Below, piece by piece: positions 22,392-33,030 of a stretch of 64,000 bases of DNA. The notes beneath the pieces are model-generated. The model was not told where the DNA came from and ran no database searches. It was given only the letters and a program-made list of their open reading frames with translations. Made by a program: the position numbers and the translations under genes. This stretch comes from Portulaca oleracea (Eukaryota; Streptophyta; Magnoliopsida; Caryophyllales; Portulacaceae), in contig CM055870.1 in the NCBI GenBank assembly GCA_029582165.1, positions 47,386,513 through 47,450,512 on the forward strand, given 5' to 3'. Within the stretch, counting starts at the first letter, position 1. Each line of letters begins with the position of its first letter.

Positions 22392-24210
22392 ATATTATAA
22401 ATTTTAGAATTGATTTTTGTTAATTGGCTTACAATTCTTTCCTCCATAATTCCTGAATTCTCATAAATCCGATAATAGGAGCCGCAGATGTTTTATACAA
22501 ATTAAATCTCAACCCTCCATTCACAAGATACACTTTCTTCCTTTTTTTTAAAAAAAAAACTGTCTTCTAAAAAAAACCGCCATTTCATATATAAATTAAA
22601 CCTATCATCACAAGTTGTTGCAGTTATCTTTACAGTTAGACGATTGCTTTTAGGTTTTTCACGATTGCTTTATTTTTGTTGAATTTGCTCTTGTTGCGTC
22701 TTAATTCTTCTTATGTTGATTTCGTTGAGGATCTTATCTTGTCGGCTCAGTTTGCTATTAATTCCTGCAGATTATTCGGCTATTGAAGGAGGATTTCAGA
22801 TTGGATTGCGCCAAAGTGGATTTCGAAGACAGAGAAGCAAGAGATTGATTGCGATTTGAATCGATGTCGTCGAAAGGCGACCATCAAACAGTTCCATTTG
22901 GAAAGAGATCAGAGAATGAGAATGCAGAGATTTTTATTAACCATCAAACAATAATCCATCGTTTCAACAATAATTGACCTAATGGGTTTTCTTTTTGTAT
23001 AAAACAGTTCCCTTATCAGTGTTTTGGGGTACACTCTTCTCTCATCCTCATCATTTCTCTGTTCTTTCCTGATTTTTATTTCATTATAAATAGTTTATTG
23101 TAACACCCCAGATTTTTTTTAGTATTAATATTAGTTTAGTATGTTGGGAAAAAGGAAAAAGGAAAAGGGAAAGGAGAAAAGAAAATGATTACATTTAGGG
23201 GAGGGGGTTTTGATGTTTGTATACATAACACACTCACACACACACAATTTAGAGAGAGAAAGAGAAAGGGGGAGAAAGAAGGGGGTGATGGCAATCCGGT
23301 TTTTGGCTCTGATACAACTTTGTTATACATAAGCCCAACTCTAACGTCTATATATCCACCACCTAGTTAAAATTGTCCAAAAAAATTACGTTGTGGCGGC
23401 AATATGTCGATATTACACACAGAACATACTTTCAACTTTTTTTGAACAGCAAAAATTTTCATGATAATATTATCGCCGTCTTTGGACGAGTTTAGGTAGG
23501 TCGTGGATGCAAAAAATAATAGACATTAAAGTTCAACTCATTTATGATAAAGTTGTAAGTTCAGTTTTTTTTTTCAATATCTCCAAATTGGGGCGTTACA
23601 GAAGTGGTATCAGAGCCAAAAACCGGACTGCCACCCCTTCTTTCTCCCCCTTTCTCTTTCTCTCTCTAAATTGTGTGTGTGTGAGTGTGTTATGTGTACA
23701 AACACCAAACCCCCCTCCCCTAAATGTAATTATTTTCTTTTCTCCTTTCCTTTTTTTCTTTTTCCTTTTTCCCAACATACTAAACTAATACTAATACTAA
23801 AAAAATCTGGGGTGTTACATCGGTATCAGAGCAAAAAACCGGACTGCAAGCACCCTCTTCTTTCTCCCCCTTTCTCTTTCTCTCTTTAAATTATGTGTGT
23901 GTGAGTGTGTTATGCGTACAAACACCAAAACCTCTTCCCTTAAATGTAATCATTTTCTTTTCTCCTTTCCCTTTTTCCTTTTTCCTTTTTCCTTTTTCCC
24001 AACATACTAAACTAATACTAATGTTAAAAAAAATATGGGGTGTTACATTTACTCTATCTTTTGTCATCACTTTATTGTTTGAGATCAACTTTAATTTGTA
24101 TAAAACATATACAACTAATATTATCTGATTTATGAGAATTAAGGAATTATGGAGGGAGGAATTATAAGCCAATTAACAAAAATTCATTCTAAAATAGATA
24201 ATAATATTGA
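22392..24210. mobile_element. Element with about 130-bp terminal inverted repeats (possibly Mutator-like)
   Basis: The arm at about 22392-22520 is repeated in inverted orientation at about 24075-24210. Shared blocks include CTTAC/GTAAGCCAATTAACAAAA, ATTCTAAAAT, GGATTTATGAGAATT, GGAATTATGGAGG and TTTAATTTGTATAAAACAT. Long inverted repeats suggest a Mutator-like element, but I could not find a clear 9-bp duplication. The interior holds an LTR/PBS-derived repeat block (23099-24047), which probably inserted later. Confidence 0.55.
23099..24047. repeat. Three copies of a 220-bp LTR-edge/PBS module, one inverted, two in tandem
   Basis: Copy A (23099-23316) begins TGTAACACCCC and is inverted relative to B (about 23601-23819) and C (23820-24047). 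On the plus strand B and C each begin with a tRNA-Met-type primer binding site (TGGTATCAGAGCC at 23605-23617; CGGTATCAGAGC at about 23821). A CT-rich leader with (GT)n follows, then CCCAACATACTAAACTAATA, ending GGGGTGTTACA. Just before B, GGGGCGTTACA (to 23600) is an LTR 3' edge. The flanks TTTAT and TTTAC are a possible imperfect 5-bp duplication. This is debris of an LTR retrotransposon family; no coding part survives. Confidence 0.75.
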
Positions 24211-24417
24211 TTTGATATAATAAAAAATATATAATAACAATAATAATAATAAGGAAATTTGGAATTTAATAATGTTTACTTTCAGTTTTTGTACGTCAAT
24301 AATCCTTACTTAATTTTTATATTTGGATGGTCTAAAAGAGAATTAGATTATGGTATAGTGGCATGGCACCACCAAAAAGTATCCTCATCTTTGGCAAACG
24401 CCTAAATTGTCTCCATT

Positions 24418-24627
24418 GTTTCCATCATATTCTTTGATTTTTTTTTTTATTTGTTTCTATATATTATTTGTGTTTACAATCATGTACTTTTTGATGTTGT
24501 AAGTTAATTACATTTTAGACTATTACATTGTTTGGATTTACATTCGAGGTATGTTTCCATCATATTCTTTGATATTTTTTATTTCTTTCTATATACTGTA
24601 TTATTTATGTTTACAATCATGTACTTA
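24418..24627. repeat. Direct duplication of about 75 bp
   Basis: The block GTTTCCATCATATTCTTTGA...TTTACAATCATGTACTT occurs at about 24418-24488 and again, slightly diverged, at about 24551-24627, within the right arm of the outer hAT element. Confidence 0.8.
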
Positions 24628-24897
24628 AATTGACACCCATTCGGAAGAATGGGCAAAAAATTAGTAGAGAAAAACATTGAAAGCCTTGCATTTAGGTGGA
24701 CTCAAACTCTCATGTCACCGCTAGCAAACTTGCACGGAAACCATCAAACTACCCTCACTTCGTGCATCTTAACAAACAAAATGTAATATATACCCCGCAT
24801 ATTGTTTTAAATTTTGGAAACAAATTTTTTTCTACAAAATTCCAATGGAGTCGCTTGACTCCACTAGTAAAGAGTTAGATCCGCCCCTAGTAGAGAT

Positions 24898-25251
24898 TGA
24901 GTTGACAGGATAATGAGATAGCAGTTAAAACAAACATATTTTGAGAGAAGAAAGAGAAGGTAATAGAATAAACAGAGGAGCAGTTACCGACAAAGTGAGA
25001 GGAAATTATTGATAATTATTTTAAAAAAATTAAAGGTTGATATCTTAGATTTTCTATAACTGCTTGGTAGTTAATTTTAGAAAAATTAGGCTATGTGTAA
25101 TGGTGTCCTTGGATTTGAGGGATGAGTGGGGTATGAATAGTGGAAATAGTATTATTTTAATGGATGTTGGAGTATGCTCTTGGTAATGGTGTCCTTGGAA
25201 TTGGAGGATGACGTGATGATGAATGGGGTAGGAAGTAATAAAATAGCCCTA
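24898..25251. other. Spacer
   Basis: No gene is present. An imperfect direct repeat around AATGGTGTCCTTGGA (about 25099 and 25185) lies here. Confidence 0.5.
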
Positions 25252-25586
25252 CTCCCTCCGTTCCATATTAATTGTCCACTTAACTAACTTATTTTGTTCC
25301 AAATTAATTGTCAGTTTACAATTCCAATGAAACACAATAATTACTTATTTTAATTTCTTTCACTTTTCTTTTCCTTTTACCTCTCTTTTTCCTTTCCTTT
25401 TATCTTTTACTTTCCTTTTACCTTTCACTTTTCTTTTACTTTCACCTTTTATCTTTCCTTTTCCTTTACTTTTATCTTTAACCTTCCTCTTTTACTTTCT
25501 TTTTTAAATATTGAAGGTGGTTTCTTCCGTTGGGTGTTGGTATTCGCATTTGCAGCTAAACGACTATTATTTCAGAACGGAGGGAG
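25252..25586. mobile_element. Stowaway MITE
   Basis: The left end CTCCCTCCGTTCC (25252) and right end AACGGAGGGAG (to 25586) are inverted repeats flanked by TA on both sides (25250-25251, 25587-25588), as in Stowaway (Tc1/mariner-derived) MITEs. The interior has a diverged TTTACCTTTC pyrimidine repeat at about 25355-25500. Confidence 0.85.
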
Positions 25587-25588
25587 TA

Positions 25589-26002
25589 TTAGATAGAAAG
25601 AAGAAAAAAAAAGGAAAAATCATAAAAAATATAATAATTAAAATTGTGGGACCCATTTTTCTCCCTTTTTCTTTCTCTCTCCCCCTTTCCTCCCTCTTCT
25701 CTCTCCTGTGACCTCCATTAGTCCAAGGATGAGGATGTATCATTCTCCCTCAATTCCCCCCTTTTTTCCTTTATTTTTTTTCTCTTTCCTCCATCCTTTT
25801 GGGTAAAATCCAAAGATGCGGTTGAGATACGTATATTAAATAAAATATTTATTAGATTAACAGTTGAGATTTAAAATCCAAAGAAATCAATGGTTTATAA
25901 TTTTTATTTCATTAGATTCAAGGATTGGGGGAGGGAAAGAAGGAGAATGGGCGAGTGGGCGACCCATTACTTTTTATTATATAGATTTTTGCGAAAAACT
26001 TT
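25589..26002. other. Spacer, nothing recognised
   Basis: Pyrimidine-rich then AT-rich sequence up to the GATCT target site of the copia element. No gene was seen. Confidence 0.5.
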
Positions 26003-26007
26003 GATCT

Positions 26008-26230
26008 TGTTATGAAATATTATTGTGAATACCATTTTTCATGTGCTAAAATTGAATTAATTTATGTTAGGCATACCTTGGAGCTCAAGCTTTGTACCCC
26101 TATAAATACCCATGTAGTATGAGTCAATAAAATCATCCATCTCCCTTATTTCTTCCATTTCTCTCTTATTATTTCTCTTCTCTCAAAATCTATCCCTTCA
26201 ATTGTTGCAATTACAATTCAAATTATAACA
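26008..26230 (+). repeat. 5' LTR of the copia element
   Basis: It starts TGTTATGAAATATTATTGTG and ends AATTATAACA. It carries a TATAAATA motif near 26101 and is followed by CGTTATCAGCACCAA, the likely primer-binding region. It is about 24 bp longer than the 3' LTR, mainly because of one insertion/deletion near its 3' end. Confidence 0.92.
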
Positions 26231-26289
26231 CGTTATCAGCACCAATCATGACATAATTGATTGAGATTTCATCATTATTGCAATTATAT

Positions 26290-27931
26290 TAGGTACCTGA
26301 GTTTGTGGTACAACTACCACATTTGTCATGTCTGGGGACTCTTCTGGAGTTGATATTTCCTCGTGTTGGTTATCATTATTCTTTGCTCCTTTTTTTTCGA
26401 GGATTTTTTGTCTTTGGAACGTACTGGTCTGCCACGCTTCAAATGTGGTCTAGACTCATTAGCAATAGCACTTTGTCCTGCTGGTACATCAATGGAGCAT
26501 TAACAGTTGGAATGTAAGATTTAGTGACTCTCTTTGGGTCAGTAAATGCGTCTGACATTTGATTCGCTAGAGTTTGTAAACGAATTATGTTTTGAACTTC
26601 CAATTCACATTGCTTTGTATAAGGATCAAGATACTTTAACAGTAATTCGTTCCAACTTATCTCTTTGCCCAACTACTTAGATTCTCCCCTTAATGTTGGG
26701 AAAACTGTCTCATCAAAATGACAGTCGGCAAATCGTGATGTAAACAAATCTCTAGTTGATGGTTCTATATACTTAATTATAGATGGAGATTCATATAAAA
26801 CATATATTCCCAATCTCCTTTGGGTCCCATCTTAGTGCGTTGTGGTGGGGCAATAGGTACATACACCGCACATTCTAAAGTTCGTAGATGGGAGATATTT
26901 GGTTCATGACCAAAAACCAAATTGTTGGGGAGAAAATTTATGATAACCAAGTGGCCTTATGCGGATCAATTACGCATCATGCAATAATGCAATATAGCAT
27001 GTCCCCAAGCACTAGTTGGAAGCTTTGCTCTAATAAGCAATGGTCTCAGTTGCAAACGCTTAATAAATGATTTTGCAAGACCATTTTGTAGATGAACATG
27101 CGACACAGGATGTTCAACTTCTATGCCAATTGACATACAAAAATCATCAAAGGCTTTAGACTTAAATTCACCGGCATTGTCAAGACGAATTCTCTTGATA
27201 GAATGATCTGGGAAATGTGCTCGTAGTTTAATCAATTGAGCAAGCAATCTTGTAAATGCCAAGTTGTGGGTTGACAATAAACACACATGTGACCATAGTT
27301 GATGCATCAATTAATACCATAAAGTATCTAAATGGTCCACATGGTGGGTCTACAGGACCACAAATGTCACCTTGTATGCGTTCCAGAAATGCGGGGGATT
27401 CAGCCCCTATCTTAGCCGGTGATGGCTTTGTGATTAATTTTTCTTGAGAGTAACCGACGCATGATAACTCATTAATTTGAAGGATCTTCTGGTCCTTTAA
27501 AGTATGTCCATATGAGTTCTTTGGGATTTTGCGTATCATAGTTGATCCGGGATGCCCCAATCTATCATGCCATATGATAAATTCTTTATCATTAGTAAAC
27601 TTCTGGTTTACTAGAGTATGTGCTTCAATTAGGTTAATTACTGTGTAATATAACCCGGAGGAGAATGATGATAATCTTTCTAACAGACATCTTTTGCCCA
27701 AGATAATTTTCGTGATATGCAAATACTAGTATTATTTTCACTAGTTGTCTCAATATGATATCCATTTCTGCGGATATCCTTGAAACTCAACAAGTTTCTT
27801 TGAGACTTGGTGGAATATAGTGCATCATCAATGTGCAAGCTTGTTCCACCAAGTAGCACTATATGGGCTCTTCCGGAGCCTTCAATTAAATTTGAGCTAC
27901 CCGATATAGTACTAACATTTGCATCTCTCAT
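26290..27931 (-). pseudogene. Copia protease tail, pre-integrase and integrase, inverted within the element
   Basis: On the minus strand, in order: ANVSTISGSSNLIEGSGRAH and NLLSFKDIRRNGYHIETTSE (protease/pre-integrase), IWHDRLGHPGSTMIRKI (HHCC region), GDICGPVDPPCGPFRYFMVL (first catalytic Asp region), KRIRLDNAGEFKSKAFDDFC (second Asp) and VHLQNGLAKSFIKRL. The last motif is normally NGLAE, so the catalytic Glu reads Lys here. A second expected Cys of the zinc region reads Tyr. The linker before reverse transcriptase (DPKRVTKSYIPTVNAP) ends near 26440. Stops and frameshifts are present. Confidence 0.85.
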
Positions 27932-28124
27932 TAAGAAGTAATAAACGTATTTCTCATGATGATGTGTGCTATTATGCTGCCTTCAGGGCACATATCTCCT
28001 CCTCCGTTCATGACACAAAACAAAGAAGTGTTCATGAAGTTTAATTAACGGAGTGGTTGTAATCATCATTAGCACATTCTTTGTCTTCGTCTATTTTCTT
28101 TCGCTATTTAATGATACTTGATCG

Positions 28125-28335
28125 TAGGGATGGCAATGGGGCGGGGAATCCCCGAACCCGCTGGGGCCCCGCCCTGCTCTGGGGAAAAATCCCGACCCCC
28201 ATTGGAGATGGGGATGGGGACGATTTTTCAAAATCTGCCCGGAGATGAGGCGGGGATGGGGACAAAATTTTCCCCATCCCCGTCCCCATTTTCCCCGCCG
28301 GGGAAAATTCCCCTTCCCCATCCCCGAAAACTTTA
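28125..28335. mobile_element. GC-rich hAT-like MITE, probably truncated
   Basis: It starts TAGGGATGGCAATGGGGCGG and continues with CCCCGCC/GGGGATGGGG palindromic motifs, as in a common plant hAT MITE type. The expected inverted end was not found, and the sequence runs into an (AT)n tract at about 28365-28382. It sits in the inverted block of the copia element. Its own frames (PHPHP repeats) are artefacts. Confidence 0.6.
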
Positions 28336-30290
28336 TATTATCAAATAACCTTTATTCTAATTCAATATATATATATATATATATTAATAGCAAGGATAAA
28401 GTAGCAAAAATGTATTATTGTATTTTTTTCCGAATAACACTTGTTGATGTATTATTGTTTGATTTTGAAAATAACAAAATCATGTAAATTTCCAAAGCTT
28501 GAACTCCACATACAGTCATACTTTAATACAATAAGGCAATACAAATACTTGTAAGTCGAAATACTAACATTAACAAGCTTCATATACTTTTTCAGTCTCA
28601 AGTATACAATAATTATTGTCCTTTAACAATTGGTATGCCAATTAATAATTATACACTTCCTATTGGCATGTAATGGCATGACACCAAACAATTATTACTT
28701 CTACCATCCGCTTTAATAGTGTTTCACATCATAAAGACATGTATAAATTGAGTATCCACAAAGATAAGAACATATATATCTTTGACCATTTTATGTGTGA
28801 ATCTCACAATCAATTAAACGAAATAGCATCATGCACCTATCAATTAGGGCATGTATAGTTTGTACTAAAATGTATATACAAGTACAATAGGACTATATTT
28901 GACAAAATTATAAAGAGCCATATGAAGAGTCATGAAGTTTCTTGGTATATCATGTACGTTTGAAATAACGCACATAGTATCACAAATACTTGTATATACG
29001 TGTATACTTTTCAAAAAATTGCTCCCATATGGATTAATGAAGTATATATATTCGAGTTATCATCAACAGATACCATGAAATCCTCATAAAATGTGGTGTA
29101 AATAAATAACACAGTGAACCATATGCATTTATCATGTGAACTTGGTCATTTCTCATTTATTGAATATCCATATAATGAAGTTCATGCAAGGATGGGCAAA
29201 GTAATTAAATTCAAGCATGAATCATAATCATAATATTTTCCTAATTAATCTTACTCAAAACAAGGTGACAATTACTCACAATAATATTTAATCATCATGC
29301 TGGCATAAAACATAATTTTCATAACTAATAACTCAACTTAGCATACAAATAGCCTAAATTACACCAAATTAGGCATATTTATCCAAAATTTCACAATTCT
29401 TGAAATAAACATCCAAAAATCTTCAAACTTTAGCCACAACTACTATACAATATACAAAGTATACAGTTAAAAATCATGCACATAATTCAAGAAAGAAATC
29501 AGACAGTGAGATATTGTTGTTCATTTGAATGTCAATATTGTTGGTGTGATGAACTTCTGGTTCATCAACAAGATTTATATGAATTTATCATTAAAGGTGA
29601 AGTGAACTTCTGATTCATTCATAAAAATAAATTGAATATCGGAGTAGTGAACTTATGGTCACTAATAAAATTTAGGTAGTATCTCAACGTTAGCATGGAC
29701 TTCAGGTTCATTAATGAAATTAAGCAAAAATATGTCCATGTTTTAGAATGGTGATTCTCAAGTTTCACAACATGGGCCTGAGATGATTGGGGTCGATAAG
29801 GGGCTATTATCCATCAACAACACGCTTTTAACCTAGCTCCCATAGGTACTCCCTCGAAGGCATAGCTTCGGGTTTCTCAGAATGGGTCAGGAAATGGGGT
29901 CGGATGAGAGTCATCCCTTAATTAATTAGACGAATCTCCAATACTCAAGGCTCCTATAGTTAATCCCGCGAGTTCATCAAGAAGATTATCATTATTTAGT
30001 TATAGAGTGCTATAAGAATAAACCAAGAAACTCACTTGTAGGACATATTCAATTCATAACTCAAAAATACATGTCAATAATTCATAAATACATCACAGAA
30101 AAATCGAATAAACTGGGCAGAATTATTCGAAAAATTCTTAACTCGAAGAATATAACTCCAAAAATTACGAAATTTTAACACAATGTGCCAAAAATTATGG
30201 TTAACTAACAATAAAATTTTCAAAATTTTTCGCCAAGTCAATTTTACGCAGAAATTCAAACAGTGGCTTAGATTATGAATGGGACAATGA
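28336..30290. other. Non-coding interior of the copia inverted block
   Basis: This should correspond to gag and leader on the minus strand, but no gag frame is visible. Around 29540-29710 an AC/GTGAACTTCTGGTTCAT motif recurs four times in diverged form, spaced about 50-60 bp. Confidence 0.5.
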
Positions 30291-30375
30291 AAAGTAGAAC
30301 TTGGTGCTGATAACGTGTTATGATTTGAATTATAATTGCAACAATTGAAGGGATAGATTTTGAGAGAAGAGAAAT
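30291..30375 (-). repeat. Inverted extra copy of the copia LTR 3' end and primer-binding region
   Basis: On the minus strand this reads CTCTCAAAATCTATCCCTTC...AATTGTTGCAATT...CACGTTATCAGCACC, the same as 26178-26244 on the plus strand, with few differences. What follows on the minus strand differs from the sequence after the true 5' LTR, so this is a second copy, not a simple flip of the first. Confidence 0.85.
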
Positions 30376-30384
30376 AAATGGAAA

Positions 30385-30990
30385 GATGTTATTAATGCAG
30401 AATTAGATTCCCTTACGAAAAAGGAAGTATCAAACCCACAGTCTGTAAACCAACATGTATAAAACCTGTAAGATTCAAATGTTGCTATAGCTCGTGAGAA
30501 ATTCGATAAGATATTTACATGAAAATCCCTGAAGGATTCAAATGGTGCCTGAAGCACATTGAAACTCTCGAGAGAATTACTCAGTGAAATTGAGTAGATA
30601 TTTATATAAGTTTATACAATATGGATGCATATTGTATAATCAAAGAAAGTATCAAAAGATATGAATGACATCGAACTCTAGAAGAGATTCCAAAAGCGAT
30701 TGATTGCTTAAAGAAATACTCTGAGATAAAAGGTTTTGGTAAAACCAAGTTTTGGACTCCTAAAGAGTCTCATTGATGTTTCCTTAAAGAAAGAGTTTGA
30801 AATAAAAGACAATCCAAAAACAAATGTTGTCTTGTTTACAAGTTGAACAAATTGGGGATGATTTTTTGTGCATCAATTAAGTCATATAGCAAGTGTGATA
30901 AAAGGTTCTATATAGACTATGCACACCAGTAAATGATGATGAGTTCTTCTTCGTTTTAGACCCTGAAAGGATGATGAGAAACTTTATGGT
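30385..30990 (+). pseudogene. Copia reverse transcriptase remnant
   Basis: Broken plus-strand frames give INAELDSLTKKEV (start of the RVT_2 domain), MKIPEGFK and DPER. Many stops are present and most of the catalytic palm is not recognisable. Confidence 0.6.
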
Positions 30991-30991
30991 C

Positions 30992-31300
30992 TTGAAGTAC
31001 CGTATCTAGGTCCAAAAGTACTATACATCAATCCTGAAGTACCATATCTAGGTCCAGAAGTACTATATATCGATCCTAAAGTACCGTATCTAGGTCCAGA
31101 AGTACTATATATCAATCTTGAAGTACCATATCTAGGTCCAGAAGTACTAAATATCGATCCTAAAGTACCGTATCTAGGTCCAGGCGTACTATATATCGGT
31201 CCTGAAGTATCGTATTTGATTTTGTATGTACTATATTTACGTCATGAAGTACTGTTATGGTTCCTGAAATACCAATGTGAGTCTTGAAGTACCATATTTA
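30992..31300 (+). repeat. Tandem repeat, 42-bp unit (two 21-bp halves) inside copia pol
   Basis: About six units alternate GAAGTACCRTATCTAGGTCC with a diverged half GAAGTACTATATATCGATCC. In the plus-strand pol frame the unit reads EVPYLGP EVLYIDP, repeated without an early stop. Copia elements usually carry a single GPEVPYLS motif near this site between reverse transcriptase and RNase H, so the array looks like an in-frame expansion of that motif. Confidence 0.85.
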
Positions 31301-31463
31301 AATGCTATTTGAGCATTGATGTATCTCATTAATTATACATCATTTCAGTATCTTCGAGGTACAATTGATATGATATGTTTTATCCTCATGAAGTAAAAGC
31401 ATATTTGGCTGGTTATACTGATGTCGGATACTTATCTGATCCCCATAAACACCCGATCGCTAT

Positions 31464-31901
31464 GTGTTTACTTATGGTGGAATTGCCATTCTATGGCACT
31501 CTATCAAGCAAACCATAAATGCTACCTCCTCTAATCATGTTGAAATTTTGGCAATTCATGAGGCTAGCAGAGAATGTGTTTGGTTAAGATCTGTAATCCA
31601 ACACATATGGGGATCTTGTGGTTTATCTTCGGGTAAGGATATTCCCACAATTTTATACGAGGATAATGTTGCTTGTGTAGCACAATTGAAAGCAGGATAC
31701 ATGAAATGTGATAGGACAAAGCATATCTCACCGAAGTTCTTTTTTTTCACTCATGATCTACAAAAAAAAAGTGAGATTAATGTTCAGCAAATCCGTTCTA
31801 GTGAGAATTTGGCGGATTTATTTACCAAGTCTCTTCCGACTGCAACTTTTGAGAAGTTAGTTAGTAAAATCGGGTTGCGTCGTCTCAGAGATATCTGTTG
31901 A
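31464..31901 (+). pseudogene. Copia RNase H
   Basis: A 145-codon frame ending at 31901 carries ATSSNHVEILAIHEASRECV, TILYEDNVACVAQLKAGYMK, DRTKHISPKFFFFTHDL and QQIRSSENLADLFTKSLPT, the conserved C-terminal end of plant Ty1/copia polyproteins. GYLSDP lies just upstream (about 31425). The orientation agrees with the LTRs. Confidence 0.9.
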
Positions 31902-32123
31902 TGCTCATATCAGGGGGAGTTTATACGCGTTGTACTCTTTTTCCCTTACCCGAGGTTTTATCCCATTGAGTTTTCTTTGGATAGGTTTTTAATGATGCAA
32001 CATATATTGGCATATCGAGAATTATGTACTCTTTTTCCTTCACTAGGTTTTTTCCCAATGAGTTTTTCCTAGTAATGTTTTAACGAGGCACATTGTTTTG
32101 AAAAATGGATATACAAAGGGGAG

Positions 32124-32322
32124 TGTTATGAAATATTATTGTGAATACCATTTTTCATGAGCTAAAATTGCATTAATTTATGTTATGCATAACTTGGAGT
32201 CCAAGCTTTGTACTCCTATAAATAGCCATTTAGTATGAGCAATAAAATCATACATCTCCCTTATTTCTTCAATTTCTCTCTTATTATTTATGTTCTCTCA
32301 AAATCTATCCCAAATTATAACA
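32124..32322 (+). repeat. 3' LTR of the copia element
   Basis: It begins TGTTATGAAATATTATTGTG directly after the purine tract and ends AATTATAACA before GATCT. It has TATAAATAG near 32217. Several substitutions and a gap of about 24 bp distinguish it from the 5' LTR, so the insertion is not recent. Confidence 0.92.
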
Positions 32323-32327
32323 GATCT

Positions 32328-33030
32328 TTGATTCTAATGTATATAATAACCATTTGTTATATAAAATTAATAGGATTAAATTTTTAATAATTTTTTTATT
32401 AAAATAGTATGACATTGTATTTTTTAGTATAATATTAAGTGGAAAAATTATTAATTAAAGACTTACTAAAAAAATGGGAAAACCAATTACTACCTCCATT
32501 TCAAAATGTTTGTTCATTTGACCAAACTTTGATCATTGATTATTCACAAATTACAATGAGATACAATATAAAATTAACACTATTATAATTTTTAATAATG
32601 TATCTTTCTAATAGCGGTAATTTCATAAGTAATCATAAGTAAGAACTTAATAAATTCACAAATAATTTGTGACGGAGGCGACCTGTCAAATTAATGGGTA
32701 AAAATAGTTGGGTAAAACTTAAATTTTGATAACTTTTGGCAATTCTTTGTAACTTTTGATAAATTCTGGTAACTTTATGCAAATTTACGTCAATATATCA
32801 AAATTATTATTTTTTATTTATTTAAATGTGGCATGTTTTGGTAAATTTTAATAAATTTTATTAAATTTAAGTAAAAACTAGCGAATTTTGACAAATTAGA
32901 GTTACCATAAATTTGATATGCCCTCCAATTTTTTTTTTTCAATAGAGAGAAAACCCTGATGAGAATAAGAAGACAGGCAGTCCAAAAAAAAAAAAAAGAA
33001 CGCAGGGAAAGCTTGGAATTTCTACAGGCG
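32328..33030. promoter_or_regulatory. Upstream region and 5' leader of the RHIP1-like gene
   Basis: Only 0.7 kb separates the copia 3' LTR from the start codon at 33031. A Stowaway-like pair (TACCTCCATTTC at 32491, inverted GACGGAGG at about 32671-32678) is likely. A poly(A) run lies at 32984-32996. No distinct TATA box is evident. Confidence 0.4.

Larger units (their letters stand above)
8673..24889. mobile_element. Outer hAT element, expanded to 16.2 kb by nested insertions
   Basis: The left end is CAGTGGCGGATCCAAGATTC (8673). The right end, read inward on the other strand, is TAGGGGCGGATCTAACTC. Both are followed 10-20 bp further in by AGTGGAGTCAA. An exact 8-bp duplication GTAGAGAT flanks the pair (8665-8672 and 24890-24897). 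CAGTGGCGGATCC ends and 8-bp duplications are typical of plant hAT elements. The original element is the sum of 8673-8868 and about 21741-24889 less later insertions. It shows no transposase, so it was non-autonomous. It contains the LINE (8880-21729) and the inverted-repeat unit at 22392-24210. Confidence 0.8.
26008..32322 (+). mobile_element. Ty1/copia retrotransposon with an inverted internal block
   Basis: The LTRs are at 26008-26230 and 32124-32322. The 5-bp target duplication is GATCT (26003-26007, 32323-32327). A purine tract (CAAAGGGGAG) precedes the 3' LTR. RT/RNase H coding (about 30385-31901) is on the plus strand in agreement with the LTRs. The protease-tail/integrase/linker part (about 26290-27931) is on the minus strand, and the block ends at about 30300-30375 with a second, inverted LTR end plus primer-binding region. 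Frames are broken throughout, so it is inactive. No gag frame was found. Confidence 0.9.

Noticed and set aside
23136..24172. Frames rich in Ser/Phe/Pro or Lys/Arg
   Set aside because: Translations of the CT-rich leader in the PBS-module repeats.
25088..25985. Possible large MITE between GTAATGG and CCATTAC motifs
   Set aside because: Ends too short and no target duplication; only the internal Stowaway unit is supported.
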